Source: Parabacteroides sp. TM07-1AC (GTDB taxonomy: Bacteria > Bacteroidota > Bacteroidia > Bacteroidales > Tannerellaceae). Taken from it: a stretch of DNA of 64,000 nt. The position numbers and the translations under genes were made by a program. Positions within the stretch are counted from its first letter, which is position 1. Every line of letters begins with the position of its first letter. The notes below the pieces were generated by a model. It had not been told where the DNA came from and searched no databases. It saw only the letters and a program-made list of their open reading frames with translations. The stretch is from positions 124,001-188,000 of the forward strand of contig NZ_QUKD01000001.1 in assembly GCF_003480915.1 (NCBI RefSeq), read 5' to 3'. Positions 1 to 9,396 of the stretch are shown here, piece after piece.

Positions 1-473
1 CTATGCGCTTGAAGAACAACGCCGTTTTGTGTTTGAATATTCACCTGACTTAAAAAATTAATCTCTACAAGATTATCGGCATCCATAATAATGACCCGAT
101 CGTATCCATTCAGATTATTTAGCGCATACTGAATGGATTTATATTTCATACTTTCTTTAAACTTCGGGAGGAATAGTTTTATAGGAAATGATGCTAATTT
201 GTCGTTTGTTCCTTCCTTCATATTGTCGGATACGACTATTACATCATACTTCTCCTTTGGATAATCTTGTTTCAAAAAAATTTCAACAGAATGACAAATA
301 ACATTATCTTCTTTGTAAGCTGGAAATATTACAGCAAATTTTTGAATATCCTGTGGCTTGTTTTCCCTCTTTTTTTTACGAAGGAAAGCAGCAGTAATAA
401 ATATGCAGTTATATCCGATAAATATGGACATAATTGCAAATATAATATGGTCGATGAGTGTAAATAGTGCCAT
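1..473 (-). CDS. Glycosyltransferase family 2, partial (3' end beyond window)
   Basis: Open frame read leftwards from an ATG at 473 and running off the left edge; about 157 N-terminal residues are visible. It begins with a hydrophobic segment (about residues 8-30), then a GT-A fold: KFAVIFPAYKEDNVI, a DVIVVSDN strand and an IIMDADNLVEINF strand carrying the metal-binding Asp residues. It is a clear paralogue of the membrane GT2 at 3779-4960 (same order: N-terminal membrane segment, IFPAYK/LISAYK, DADNLV/DANNLV, QAHR/QTHR). It is the last visible gene of the exopolysaccharide operon, starting 8 nt after the preceding stop. Donor and acceptor cannot be told. The C-terminal membrane segments expected from the paralogue lie outside the window. 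Confidence 0.85.
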   Translation of the reverse strand, partial: MALFTLIDHIIFAIMSIFIGYNCIFITAAFLRKKKRENKPQDIQKFAVIFPAYKEDNVICHSVEIFLKQDYPKEKYDVIVVSDNMKEGTNDKLASFPIKLFLPKFKESMKYKSIQYALNNLNGYDRVIIMDADNLVEINFLSQVNIQTQNGVVLQAH

Positions 474-480
474 GTTTATT

Positions 481-1617
481 TTAGTATTGTGTTACTGTTG
501 TTTTTATTGGCAGGCAATCTAAGACCTTTTGCATTTGAGTATCCCAGGACAGATTACAGATCGAGTTTCTGATTTCGATCGGTTCTAATTTCATTTTTTG
601 ATGGAAATTAATAATTTGATCGATATCGACAGGACTTTCATCGGCCGGAACTTTTAAGATATAGGGCTTTCCTTCAAAATCGCTGTCAATTTCAGAATAA
701 ACGAAAGAAAGTCCTCGTGCCGCATACTCTCTGTTTTTAAGAGTTTTGATATGAGTAATGCCGCTACGGTGGCGTCCAAGACTTCCTATTCCCATGTCTG
801 CTTTCTCAAATAATTGATCTAACCGCTCTCCATGCTGCGCTCCGTATAGAATAACATATTTTTCTAAATTGTTATTTCGGATGAGAGGTAAGATCTCGTT
901 TTTTTCCCTTTCGCTAAAGAAGTCTCCAACCAGGTGAAAATATACTTTTTGTGTCGGGGTACCTTTGTAATAATTCACTAATCCTCTGATTAACCGATCA
1001 AAACCATGCCAGAAATGAATTTCGGCAACTCCAATCAGGTGAATATCCGATACACTTCTTGATCGTGCAGATATTAGTTTAATATGACTGAAATCTATAC
1101 CATTTGATATCCGGATAGTAGGTTTGTCAAAGATTATCGGGTAATCAGAGAATGTGACAATACGGTCTATATAGTTGGCAAATGATCTTCGGAAACATTT
1201 GTCCAGAAACAGTTCAATCTTTTCTCTAAAACTTTTGTATTCATGGTCGTATGGGTAGGTCGGAATTTCCATGATTATAGGAATACCGGCTTGATGCATC
1301 TTACGAACCATTTGTATTGTAAACGGATTAGCATTGTGTGCGGAACGCAAATAAATAAAGTCTATATTTTCTTTAATAGCGTAATTAGCTATTGAAGTAA
1401 ATTCAATTCGTTTAAGAATTTTTCCTTTCATTCCATCTCCATAATCGCGGATAATCTGATCCTCAATCAGACGTTGTTTTCTGCCTGTTGTTTCATCCAT
1501 ATAACAGAGTTGTGTATGTACGCCACAGGTTCGTAATGCTTCAACTTGATAACGAATTTTCTTACTAATTCCATTCGCTTCATTAAATCCGTGAAATACA
1601 ATAAATAATGCTTTCAT
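481..1617 (-). CDS. Glycosyltransferase, GT-B fold (GT4/GT1-like)
   Basis: 378 residues. The N-terminus (MKALFIVFHGFNEANGISKKI) is the Rossmann-type acceptor domain with the glycine-containing loop usual in GT4 enzymes. The C-terminal half has VAEIHFWHGFDRLIRG, which matches the donor-domain start, and ADMGIGSLGRHRSG followed by LKNREYAARG, the region that contacts the nucleotide sugar. The classic E-x7-E motif is not obvious, so the sub-family is uncertain. It lies between two other glycosyltransferase genes, 3 nt after the stop of the upstream gene, in the exopolysaccharide operon and probably adds one sugar to the repeat unit on the cytoplasmic face. Confidence 0.85.
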   Translation of the reverse strand: MKALFIVFHGFNEANGISKKIRYQVEALRTCGVHTQLCYMDETTGRKQRLIEDQIIRDYGDGMKGKILKRIEFTSIANYAIKENIDFIYLRSAHNANPFTIQMVRKMHQAGIPIIMEIPTYPYDHEYKSFREKIELFLDKCFRRSFANYIDRIVTFSDYPIIFDKPTIRISNGIDFSHIKLISARSRSVSDIHLIGVAEIHFWHGFDRLIRGLVNYYKGTPTQKVYFHLVGDFFSEREKNEILPLIRNNNLEKYVILYGAQHGERLDQLFEKADMGIGSLGRHRSGITHIKTLKNREYAARGLSFVYSEIDSDFEGKPYILKVPADESPVDIDQIINFHQKMKLEPIEIRNSICNLSWDTQMQKVLDCLPIKTTVTQY

Positions 1618-1620
1618 GTT

Positions 1621-2604
1621 CTACTTTTTTAGATATGATTTAAAGATAAGCACAAATAAATTGCGGGTTGAAACATATTTCCTATATTGTCTCAGACATT
1701 TCCCGGTTATAAAAAGACGCTCTTTTAAAGGCAGTTTATAAGAAAGCCAGACAACGGCATCTAACATTTGAAAGAGATACTTGTCAACAGTTTTTTTTGC
1801 AGCTGCAGAATCGACTTTATAACAGGAAAGTTGATCTGCTATGATAAAATAGCTCTCAACATTTCTCATGGAGAAATTATTTGTCATGATAGAGTTTTCA
1901 CGAAGCCTTCTTTTAAAAAACTTCTGATGGAGACACATAATCCGATTCGTTTCCATATAAAGAATTGCAGTAAATAACTGGTCCTCATGAATGATTTTTG
2001 GAAAGAAAGATAAATCGATTCTTTTCAAATAACTTCTATTGATAAAACTGAGACATGCTGAAGGGGTGTAGCATTTGTTATCCAGTAAAATATTTAATAG
2101 ATCAATACCTTTATATATTTTATTTTCATCTGTATATTCTTTTCGGGTATATTGCAAGTGAACCTGATTAAAGTTTTCTTTATTAAGTATGTCTGCATCG
2201 AAACAAATTAAATCTAAAGATTTTTCTTCACATCTTTTGTAGCAATAATTTAATGCGTCAGATTCCAGAAAATCATCACTATCCATAAAGTAGACGTATT
2301 TACCTATAGCTAATGACAATCCACGATTACGTGTAATGGATAATCCTTCATTTTGTTGCTTATATATGGAGATTCGATTATCTTCTGTTGCTAACTTATC
2401 AAGGATTGTTTGGCTGTTATCCGTAGAACCATCATTGATAATGATAATTTCTATCTCCTGCAATGTTTGGTTCATTACGGATCTGACGGCATCTTCTACA
2501 AACTCTTCAGTATTGTATACAGGTATAATGACGCTAACCTTAAACAAGTCAGTTGTCTTTGTTATGTTGTCGGATATATGTATTGCCTCTTCTGTTTTTG
2601 TCAT
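1621..2604 (-). CDS. Glycosyltransferase family 2 (inverting, soluble)
   Basis: GT-A enzyme of about 327 residues: VSVIIPVYNTEEFVEDAVRS is the nucleotide-binding N-terminus, IIINDGSTDNS the second strand, and VYFMDSDDFLE holds the DxD-type metal-binding site. No membrane segments. I take the ATG at 2604 as start (MTKTEEAIHIS); an in-frame TTG at 2622 would add six residues. It is co-directional with both neighbours and 38 nt from the upstream stop, so it is part of the exopolysaccharide operon. The specific sugar cannot be inferred. Confidence 0.88.
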   Translation of the reverse strand: MTKTEEAIHISDNITKTTDLFKVSVIIPVYNTEEFVEDAVRSVMNQTLQEIEIIIINDGSTDNSQTILDKLATEDNRISIYKQQNEGLSITRNRGLSLAIGKYVYFMDSDDFLESDALNYCYKRCEEKSLDLICFDADILNKENFNQVHLQYTRKEYTDENKIYKGIDLLNILLDNKCYTPSACLSFINRSYLKRIDLSFFPKIIHEDQLFTAILYMETNRIMCLHQKFFKRRLRENSIMTNNFSMRNVESYFIIADQLSCYKVDSAAAKKTVDKYLFQMLDAVVWLSYKLPLKERLFITGKCLRQYRKYVSTRNLFVLIFKSYLKK

Positions 2605-2642
2605 GTTCTTTATAAATATCAATGCTCATCATGTAAAACTTT

Positions 2643-3758
2643 TCAATGTATATTTTTATAGATTGAAAGCAAATCTTTAGCTGTTTTTTCCCAGGAAAAT
2701 AGACGGGCGCGTTCTAATCCATAAGAAATCTGTTGTTTGTACAGATTGGAATTTTCTTCTAACAACAAAAGCTTTTGAGCTATATCGTTAGGTTGTGTCG
2801 GATCGGAAAGGAGAGCCTCTTTTCCTCCAACTTCAGGCATAGATGATGTGTTTGAGGTAACAACAGGTGTGCCACAGGCCATTGCCTCCAATAAAGGAAT
2901 ACCAAAACTTTCTCTTAATGAAGTATATAGAAAGGCAAAAGCTCCACTATACAAATATGGAAGATCTACATTTGGAATATATCCCGGACATGTAATATAG
3001 GAATATACGTGTTCTATCTTTTTCTCTTTCAGTATGGCTTTCAGAATATCCTTTTTAATATCAGCAATCAGCAGAGGCAGCGGATTTTTTGAATATTTCC
3101 GATAGATACTGTAGGCTTCCAGTGTGCCGGGTACATTTTTTTTAGGATCTGTATTTCCCAGAAAGAACAGAAAGTTTTTAGCTTGTATATATTTTTGAGT
3201 AATTGAAGATGTGTCTTTCCGGGGATAAAAATATTGATTATATCCGTTATAAACAGCCTCAATCTGATCTTGCGGTAATTGTAATGCTTCTTGTATCCTG
3301 TTTCTTTCAAAGTGGGATACAGTAATAATTTTTTTACACCGAGGCAGTATTTGTGGTACGACCAACCGACGGTAATACCAGCCCATATTCTGATATAATG
3401 ATTTGTTGCTGTTTTGCCGTGCTTCTAAAAAGATTATATCATGTAATGTTAATACCAATGGTGCCGGACAATAAATCGGAGCAGTATTACTTGTGCAATG
3501 AAGTAAATCCGGTTTTATCTTTTTTATTGCGCGGGGTAAAGCTATTTGCTCCCATAACGGATAGCAGGGACAACGAAGTTCTATGATGTGTACATTGCCT
3601 GATTCTTCCAGACAATGATCTTCTCCAGGACTAACGAATACAAAATATTCATTTTCATGGTCTATTTTTTGTAATTCCCGTATGGTTTCTAAAGCGACGA
3701 AATCCATGCCATGTTTGTTCGTACGAAATATACGTTGTGCTTCGATTGCTATTTTCAT
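2643..3758 (-). CDS. Glycosyltransferase family 4
   Basis: 371 residues of GT-B fold. The N-terminal domain has KIAIEAQRIFRTNKHGMDF and the LTLHDIIF strand; the C-terminal donor domain has FFLGNTDPKKN, and then ESFGIPLLEAMACGTPVV, the E-x7-E motif typical of retaining GT4 enzymes, followed by SNTSSMPEVGG. Length is normal for the family. It lies 20 nt downstream of the membrane GT2 stop. Likely a retaining mannosyl- or glucosyl-type transferase for the repeat unit, but the sugar is not determined by sequence alone. Confidence 0.92.
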   Translation of the reverse strand: MKIAIEAQRIFRTNKHGMDFVALETIRELQKIDHENEYFVFVSPGEDHCLEESGNVHIIELRCPCYPLWEQIALPRAIKKIKPDLLHCTSNTAPIYCPAPLVLTLHDIIFLEARQNSNKSLYQNMGWYYRRLVVPQILPRCKKIITVSHFERNRIQEALQLPQDQIEAVYNGYNQYFYPRKDTSSITQKYIQAKNFLFFLGNTDPKKNVPGTLEAYSIYRKYSKNPLPLLIADIKKDILKAILKEKKIEHVYSYITCPGYIPNVDLPYLYSGAFAFLYTSLRESFGIPLLEAMACGTPVVTSNTSSMPEVGGKEALLSDPTQPNDIAQKLLLLEENSNLYKQQISYGLERARLFSWEKTAKDLLSIYKNIH

Positions 3759-3778
3759 CTCATTGTGAGTTATTTGTA

Positions 3779-4960
3779 TTATTTCTTGCTTCCTTTTAAC
3801 CTGGAAAAATTGAATAGCATCAATATAAAAAGAATGGGAAGAATCAGCAATGCTTTTCTGAATTTTTTATCGACCAAATAATCGGGAACAGCTATGCTGA
3901 AAGCTATACATAATAGAAGTAGTAATCCCCACCATTTAATGGATAGTATCCAGTTTGCATAAGTAAAAATACATGCAAAAAGAAAAATAAACCCAAACAG
4001 AATAATGCGGGGAGGCATCATCCATTGGAATAATTTATCACAGTAATCCCAATTCCCCTTTAAAATGGCAGGCAACAAGTGAGATATGCCTGAAAATAAA
4101 TTGGAGAATTGACTCGCCAACCATCTTCTTCGTTGGTTATAAAAACCGATTTTTCCTTTCACTTTTTCATCATATACGTATACATATTCAAGATATTCGA
4201 TATATATATTCTGTTTTAACAAAGATTTTTCGAATTGTTTGTCTAGGTCACTATATTTTGCTTGGCTTATTAAATCCTCAAACAGATCATATTCAATAGC
4301 CATACCCGATCCGGTCAATGCCGCGGAAAATCCTAACTGCGTATGTCCTTTGCGGAAAATAGAGTTGTTTATTTCTTCGCTGACAGCATCAAGCAGTTCA
4401 ATACTCGTATCTTTGTTTTGAGCGATGCGGTGGGTCTGAACTACAGAACATCCGGAGTAGAAGGCATCATTGATTTTCTCAAGAAAGTCGATGTCTACCA
4501 GATTGTTCGCATCTAATACAACGACAATATCATACATTAATTCATTTTGCTTGATATAGTTGACTGCTGTTTGGAGTGCTTTCGTTTTAGAGCTGTTGGA
4601 TTCATTTACTTTTATTACATAAGCCGACTTTTCGATAAGATTTGAATTTGTTTCTTCACTCATTTGATCAGAGGTGACAATTATGTCATATTTATCTCTT
4701 GGATAATTTTGCATAAGAAAAGAACAAACTGTATTAATTATAGTATCATCAGCCTTGTATGCCGATATTAATATAGCGAAACGATACTTTTTTTTAGCCG
4801 TAGGATAGGTGGCTTTTCGTTTTTTTAATGAAGATACAGCAAATATAGTAATATAGAGAACCCCAAGAAGAAAGATCAAGAAAAGAATAGCATCTCCTAA
4901 CAAATAGATTTGCTCGCTATTATTAGCCCAATTGGTTCCAAAATAAATAAATTGATCCAT
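3779..4960 (-). CDS. Membrane-associated glycosyltransferase family 2
   Basis: 393 residues. One N-terminal membrane helix (about 22-45), then a processive-type GT-A domain: RFAILISAYKADDTI, VVVLDANNLVDIDF with the Asp pair, SGMAIEYDLFE, and NQRRRWLASQ which contains the QxxRW motif of hyaluronan/cellulose-synthase-like enzymes. Two to three hydrophobic segments follow (about 310-390). It is paralogous to the partial gene at 1-473. Presence of QxxRW with C-terminal helices suggests a membrane enzyme acting on lipid-linked glycan. It lies 11 nt after the polymerase-like gene in the operon. Confidence 0.9.
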   Translation of the reverse strand: MDQFIYFGTNWANNSEQIYLLGDAILFLIFLLGVLYITIFAVSSLKKRKATYPTAKKKYRFAILISAYKADDTIINTVCSFLMQNYPRDKYDIIVTSDQMSEETNSNLIEKSAYVIKVNESNSSKTKALQTAVNYIKQNELMYDIVVVLDANNLVDIDFLEKINDAFYSGCSVVQTHRIAQNKDTSIELLDAVSEEINNSIFRKGHTQLGFSAALTGSGMAIEYDLFEDLISQAKYSDLDKQFEKSLLKQNIYIEYLEYVYVYDEKVKGKIGFYNQRRRWLASQFSNLFSGISHLLPAILKGNWDYCDKLFQWMMPPRIILFGFIFLFACIFTYANWILSIKWWGLLLLLCIAFSIAVPDYLVDKKFRKALLILPILFILMLFNFSRLKGSKK

Positions 4961-4971
4961 AATTGTTATTA

Positions 4972-6429
4972 TTAGATATTGTTTATTGGTGTTATTTGTT
5001 TGGATTCACTAATTTCCCTGTCAAAGTGTTCTGCCTTTAAGACTAATGTAAGGCCTGTAAATGCGATGATTACTGTGGGATATTGAGTCCAGAAAGCATT
5101 TCCATAGGCACTCAGAAGCATACCGAATATACCACAGAGAATGCCGGTGAGTCGCCCTCTTAACTCTGCATCCTTTATCTTAAACATTAGTATCCATGCA
5201 CCTTTTCCGATCGTAAGGAATAATAAGCCTAAATACAGTACAGCTCCGACAATTCCTGTTTCAACCCATATTTTTACATAAGTTGAGTCATTCGGCGTGA
5301 CAGTTGTCAGACGAACGGAGTACTTTCGGTTTTCTACGCCGGATAGCCCGATTCCTTCACCGAATGGCTTATTTTTAAGATGTTCTGCCAGTTTTTTTTG
5401 ATTATTTTTTCTAACTAAATAGGACGCATCTTCTGATGGTTTGAAAGCTGTTCTCATTCTTTTGATTTGAGCGTTTCCTTCTCCGATAGACGTGAAAGCG
5501 AAAAAAATATATAGACCGATTAAAAGAATACCTCCGGTTAAGCAGGCCTTGATATTTTTGGAGATAATTGTATAGAGCAGTAAACCTCCTAATGGGACGA
5601 TCATGGCTCCTCTTGTTCCTGATAAAAACATAGCATAAATACCTCCAATGGATATAATGGCATAATAAATTTTGGAAGGTATGCTCTTAACATATAATGC
5701 AGTTATACCGAAAAGTATTCCGGCACATCCCATGTTTGAACCAAAATTACCGGCGTCTGTAAAAAAAGAGAAATATCGTGTGCCACTTGATAGTAAATGA
5801 GTCTTATACGCTTCGGAACTTTGCAGCCAATATTGTTCAGCACTATCAAATCCTATATATTTTTGCATGAGAGCTTTTATTATGGCTGTTAATGTGAAAA
5901 TGGATAATAAGAAAATCAGTCTTTTTACCATTTTGTATTTTTCACAGAGTAGGGCAGTTGCTAAAGAAACGATAAATCCATTGATCATTAGTCCTCTGGA
6001 CATGAGCCAGGGTTCAAACATTCCAGAAGGATTGATAACTTCGGCCAGACAGTAAAGAAGCCAGACAAAAGATCCGACTGTCAGTAAATTATAGGCTGCC
6101 TTCCATCTGATATTATCGTGAAGAGCACTATGGATGAATATCAATACAAATAGTATTACCATTAATATATCCATAATTACACTTACACCTCCAATTATTA
6201 CATATCGGTTCATCCCTAAAAGGTAATAATTAAGAGTATAAATAAGTAAAAAAAAGATGATAGGGTATCGTAAAGATTCTATTGTTACAACAAAAAGTAA
6301 GGGTAAAAGAATAATACAAACCATTAACAGCCAATTAATGGATATCAATGAAAAAGTAATACCTCCTAATCCCAATAATAGAATTAAAGGTAACAGCCTA
6401 ACATGTATTATATCTCTTCCGTTTTCCAT
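4972..6429 (-). CDS. O-antigen polymerase/ligase family protein (Wzy/WaaL-like)
   Basis: 485 residues, about ten to twelve hydrophobic segments spread over the protein, with a long hydrophilic loop at about 320-385 (IKRMRTAFKPSEDASYLVRK through GEGIGLSGVENRK). The SGTRGAMIVPLGG segment just before that loop matches the conserved core of the Wzy_C/O-antigen ligase family. In an operon with a Wzz-type protein, a sugar transferase and glycosyltransferases, the likely role is polymerisation of lipid-linked repeat units in the periplasm. Ligase activity cannot be excluded, since the two families look alike by sequence. Confidence 0.85.
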   Translation of the reverse strand: MENGRDIIHVRLLPLILLLGLGGITFSLISINWLLMVCIILLPLLFVVTIESLRYPIIFFLLIYTLNYYLLGMNRYVIIGGVSVIMDILMVILFVLIFIHSALHDNIRWKAAYNLLTVGSFVWLLYCLAEVINPSGMFEPWLMSRGLMINGFIVSLATALLCEKYKMVKRLIFLLSIFTLTAIIKALMQKYIGFDSAEQYWLQSSEAYKTHLLSSGTRYFSFFTDAGNFGSNMGCAGILFGITALYVKSIPSKIYYAIISIGGIYAMFLSGTRGAMIVPLGGLLLYTIISKNIKACLTGGILLIGLYIFFAFTSIGEGNAQIKRMRTAFKPSEDASYLVRKNNQKKLAEHLKNKPFGEGIGLSGVENRKYSVRLTTVTPNDSTYVKIWVETGIVGAVLYLGLLFLTIGKGAWILMFKIKDAELRGRLTGILCGIFGMLLSAYGNAFWTQYPTVIIAFTGLTLVLKAEHFDREISESKQITPINNI

Positions 6430-6440
6430 TCATCTATTCT

Positions 6441-8594
6441 TTATTTTACCGCTGAGTTATCGGCTGTAATACCTAAGTAAATAATTCGATCTGTGAAACT
6501 ACGTATTGAAGATTTTGGAGGGAGTAACCCGGTGAAATCTTCAACAACTTCACGTTGGGCATTGTTCAGGACCATTATGACAGGAGTGGTTCCTAATATA
6601 CTTTTCAGATATTTTAAAATCTCATTATCACTGTTTTTCCAAACTCTTTTTGCGTTGGTAACAAGTAAATTGACATCGGCCTTCTTCAATAATGTAGAAG
6701 ATATATTATTCTTCTGAATAGATAAATGTTCTATCAGTAGTATATTAGGCCGTTCTTCTTTAAGTAAATAATCGAAATTATCGGCTAAAAGATAACTGGT
6801 ATCAATAGGAAAATCCTTTTCAGCAATGACTCTTTTAACAGATATTCCTTGTTCTTCCCAATATTCCATAAGAAATTTAGCTATAAAGCTTTTACCTTCA
6901 CCGTCCTCTATGCTTAATAGATTGATGCAGATGGGATGATCGTTATTCAAGATGCTATTCAGGCGATTACAGGTATATGCCGCAGCAATTCGATTACAGG
7001 CTTTTATGTATCCCCGATATTTTAACTGGTTATTACCAGCAAAGGCGCTTAATATGGGTATTCCTGTTAGCCGCTTAGCTCGTTCGGAATCGCGTAGAGT
7101 CCTGTCCAGAAGTTCCACGACGAGATTTAATCCCAGGATGAATATCATGCTACCTATACATGCTGCAACAATGAGTAGCATACGTTTGCTTTTGTCACTC
7201 ATAAGCGGAAAAGTGGGCGCAGATATGGTATTAAGCGTTGCAGAAGTAAGAAGTATGTTCTTTTGTTTTAATTTGGCCATATTTAAGGCGTGTAATACCT
7301 GAAGATATGACTCTTCCACAATTTTTATTTCTCTGGTTTGCCTGTTGATTACTGTCCCTATAGGAGAGAAAATTTTATATTGTTCCTGAAAACTTTCTTT
7401 TCTTTTGTCTAATATATTTAGTTCGGCTTTCGCTTTTACATTAATAATGGTTTGTCGCAGCCATTCCTGCACTAATCCATCGATAGATATGCCTTCTTTG
7501 CTTTCTTTATAGTTGTTTATCTTATCAGTCAGCAACCCTATTCTCTTTTCTGCGTTTATCAGATCTTCTTTATATTTAAGTAGTTCTGTATCTTCAACTT
7601 GTTTCTCTTCACTGGTGAAGGTTTCTATTTCCGTTATTTTGCCGTTAATGGTGGTAATGTCTGCCAATGCTTTGATAAATTCATCATTTGTTGTTATCAG
7701 GTCGGTACGGGTTTTCATGTATTTATCTAATTCTTCGAGTAGCTTTAAAGATGTTTCATAACTTCTCATTGTCTCTTCATAGCGGTTTTCAAAGTTTGCG
7801 TATGAACCTGCAATAGACTTGGTTTGCTCTACATAATTAATAATGTTATTCTCAATATTATAATGCGTCAGATCATTCTCCATATTATTGAGTTGGGAAC
7901 GCAGTTTTCCCAGCTCGTTCTCGTAATATGAAATGATATCATTGGTCGTTTTATAGCGTAAACTTTCATAAGAAAGCCTTAGCTCTTCACTGACTAGTTT
8001 GACTGTATTCAGTGTGATGCCTGGGTCAGCAGATTGATAGGATATATCAATAAGGTCGCTTTTCCCTAAACGTTTAATTTCAATTTTGGATAGGGCATCA
8101 TGGCTATAATATGCAGCATACCCATTAAATAATTCATACAAGTAACCCCGGGGAAGATTCTCTTTATAAACAATAAGGTTATTGATTGTTTTATCTAATG
8201 AATCTCTGACTATAAGCTCCTTTATCTCATTCGGGATTTTGGCAAATAGCGCTTGATAGTTTTTGGCTGTTATATATGTATTGTCTTCTTGCGAATTACC
8301 AAATGCCAGATCCTGGGCAAATAATTTTAAAGAGACTTTTTCCAGTGTCCCTTTTGACTTGGTCAAATTTACGATATTGTCAAATGTGTTGTTTATAGAC
8401 TGCCAGTCTTGTCTTTCGGAGTCTTCCAGACCACTGCTCGATGTGATGCCGGTGTAAATACTTGTGTTAACAGTGTACGTTTTGGTTATAAACTGGGTAA
8501 AATAGGCAACCAAAGCCGTAACAATGAATGTTCCTACTATTAATTGATAGCGAATGCGATAGAGAAAGCGTGATATGTATAATGTTATATCCAT
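6441..8594 (-). CDS. Wzz-type polysaccharide co-polymerase with degenerate tyrosine-kinase-like domain
   Basis: 717 residues. N-terminal membrane helix at about 16-33, a long periplasmic part rich in coiled coil (about 200-400), a second helix at about 471-497, then a cytoplasmic P-loop-like domain. The usual bacterial tyrosine kinase motifs are worn: the Walker A region reads SIEDGEGKSF (561-570; GKS kept, first Gly replaced by Ile), the A' motif has no DxD, Walker B reads NILLIEHL, and there is no C-terminal tyrosine cluster. It therefore probably sets chain length without kinase activity. The gene is 1 nt from the TolC-like gene and 11 nt from the polymerase gene. Confidence 0.88.
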   Translation of the reverse strand: MDITLYISRFLYRIRYQLIVGTFIVTALVAYFTQFITKTYTVNTSIYTGITSSSGLEDSERQDWQSINNTFDNIVNLTKSKGTLEKVSLKLFAQDLAFGNSQEDNTYITAKNYQALFAKIPNEIKELIVRDSLDKTINNLIVYKENLPRGYLYELFNGYAAYYSHDALSKIEIKRLGKSDLIDISYQSADPGITLNTVKLVSEELRLSYESLRYKTTNDIISYYENELGKLRSQLNNMENDLTHYNIENNIINYVEQTKSIAGSYANFENRYEETMRSYETSLKLLEELDKYMKTRTDLITTNDEFIKALADITTINGKITEIETFTSEEKQVEDTELLKYKEDLINAEKRIGLLTDKINNYKESKEGISIDGLVQEWLRQTIINVKAKAELNILDKRKESFQEQYKIFSPIGTVINRQTREIKIVEESYLQVLHALNMAKLKQKNILLTSATLNTISAPTFPLMSDKSKRMLLIVAACIGSMIFILGLNLVVELLDRTLRDSERAKRLTGIPILSAFAGNNQLKYRGYIKACNRIAAAYTCNRLNSILNNDHPICINLLSIEDGEGKSFIAKFLMEYWEEQGISVKRVIAEKDFPIDTSYLLADNFDYLLKEERPNILLIEHLSIQKNNISSTLLKKADVNLLVTNAKRVWKNSDNEILKYLKSILGTTPVIMVLNNAQREVVEDFTGLLPPKSSIRSFTDRIIYLGITADNSAVK

Positions 8595-8595
8595 T

Positions 8596-9384
8596 TTATC
8601 TATTTATAATTTTGACATTCGTCAACATCTCTAACAGGGTAACAGCATTGTGTAATGTTGTTCGCCCTTCCTGATAAGATATGATAGCATTGGAACGTCT
8701 GCTCCTTTCCATCGATAGAGATATAATATCAATTTTCCCATTAATAAAATCCTGTTCAGATATTTTCATCTGTGCATTGTATAATGCGGCGGCGTCAGAT
8801 TTAGCTTTTAGTGTTGCTAATGCTTGTAGTACTTTGTTGTAGGCTTCTAGAATTTTTAATTTTCGTTCTTCTATAGAAATATCGTATTGATAGTCTAATT
8901 GTCTGAAATGGGCTTTTTTTGCTCTCATTTTTTGTTTTTGGCTGAAGAGATTGCCAAAAGGAATGGATAGGGAGAGACCAATATTATACGAATTTTGATT
9001 ATTCCCCATGTTGCTGGTTATGTATTGTGGATCATCACTGGTTGATGTAGTAGATAAAGCTGTAATCATACCGTATTGATACTGTCCGCTCACCCGGAAG
9101 TAATTTAACCACTCCATGCGGCTGATTTTTAATTCAGCTACAGCCTCTTCACGTTTTGCTTCAAAGATTTGAATGGAAGGATGATCATAAACAGATTGTA
9201 AAAAAACAGAAAGAGGAGGTAATTGAACGCGTTCATAATCATCCAGCATAGCTTGTATAGAGTCTGCATTGGCTTTAGACATTACTTCTACTGTCGTTGC
9301 CTTGTCGAAGTAATTACTTTTTTTCTTCTGGCAAAAACAATAAAATGTATTTATTAGAAATAGTATAATGAATATCTTTTTCAT
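8596..9384 (-). CDS. Half-size TolC-family outer membrane protein
   Basis: 262 residues with a signal peptide (MKKIFIILFLINTFYCFCQ). The body resembles one repeat of the OEP/TolC fold: a helix with HPSIQIFEAKREEAVAELKISRMEWL, a strand-rich section that ends in NIGLSLSIPFGNLFSQKQK, then coiled helices to the end. Full TolC proteins carry two such repeats in about 450 residues; this one has one. In this operon it replaces the usual Wza-type export lipoprotein, so I infer that it forms or supports the outer-membrane exit for the polysaccharide. It lies 12 nt after the sugar transferase gene. Function is not proven by sequence. Confidence 0.78.
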   Translation of the reverse strand: MKKIFIILFLINTFYCFCQKKKSNYFDKATTVEVMSKANADSIQAMLDDYERVQLPPLSVFLQSVYDHPSIQIFEAKREEAVAELKISRMEWLNYFRVSGQYQYGMITALSTTSTSDDPQYITSNMGNNQNSYNIGLSLSIPFGNLFSQKQKMRAKKAHFRQLDYQYDISIEERKLKILEAYNKVLQALATLKAKSDAAALYNAQMKISEQDFINGKIDIISLSMERSRRSNAIISYQEGRTTLHNAVTLLEMLTNVKIINR

Positions 9385-9396
9385 CGAACAGGATTT

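Noticed and set aside
6441..8594. Active bacterial tyrosine kinase
   Set aside because: Walker A first Gly, the A' DxD and the tyrosine cluster are missing; only the co-polymerase role is supported.
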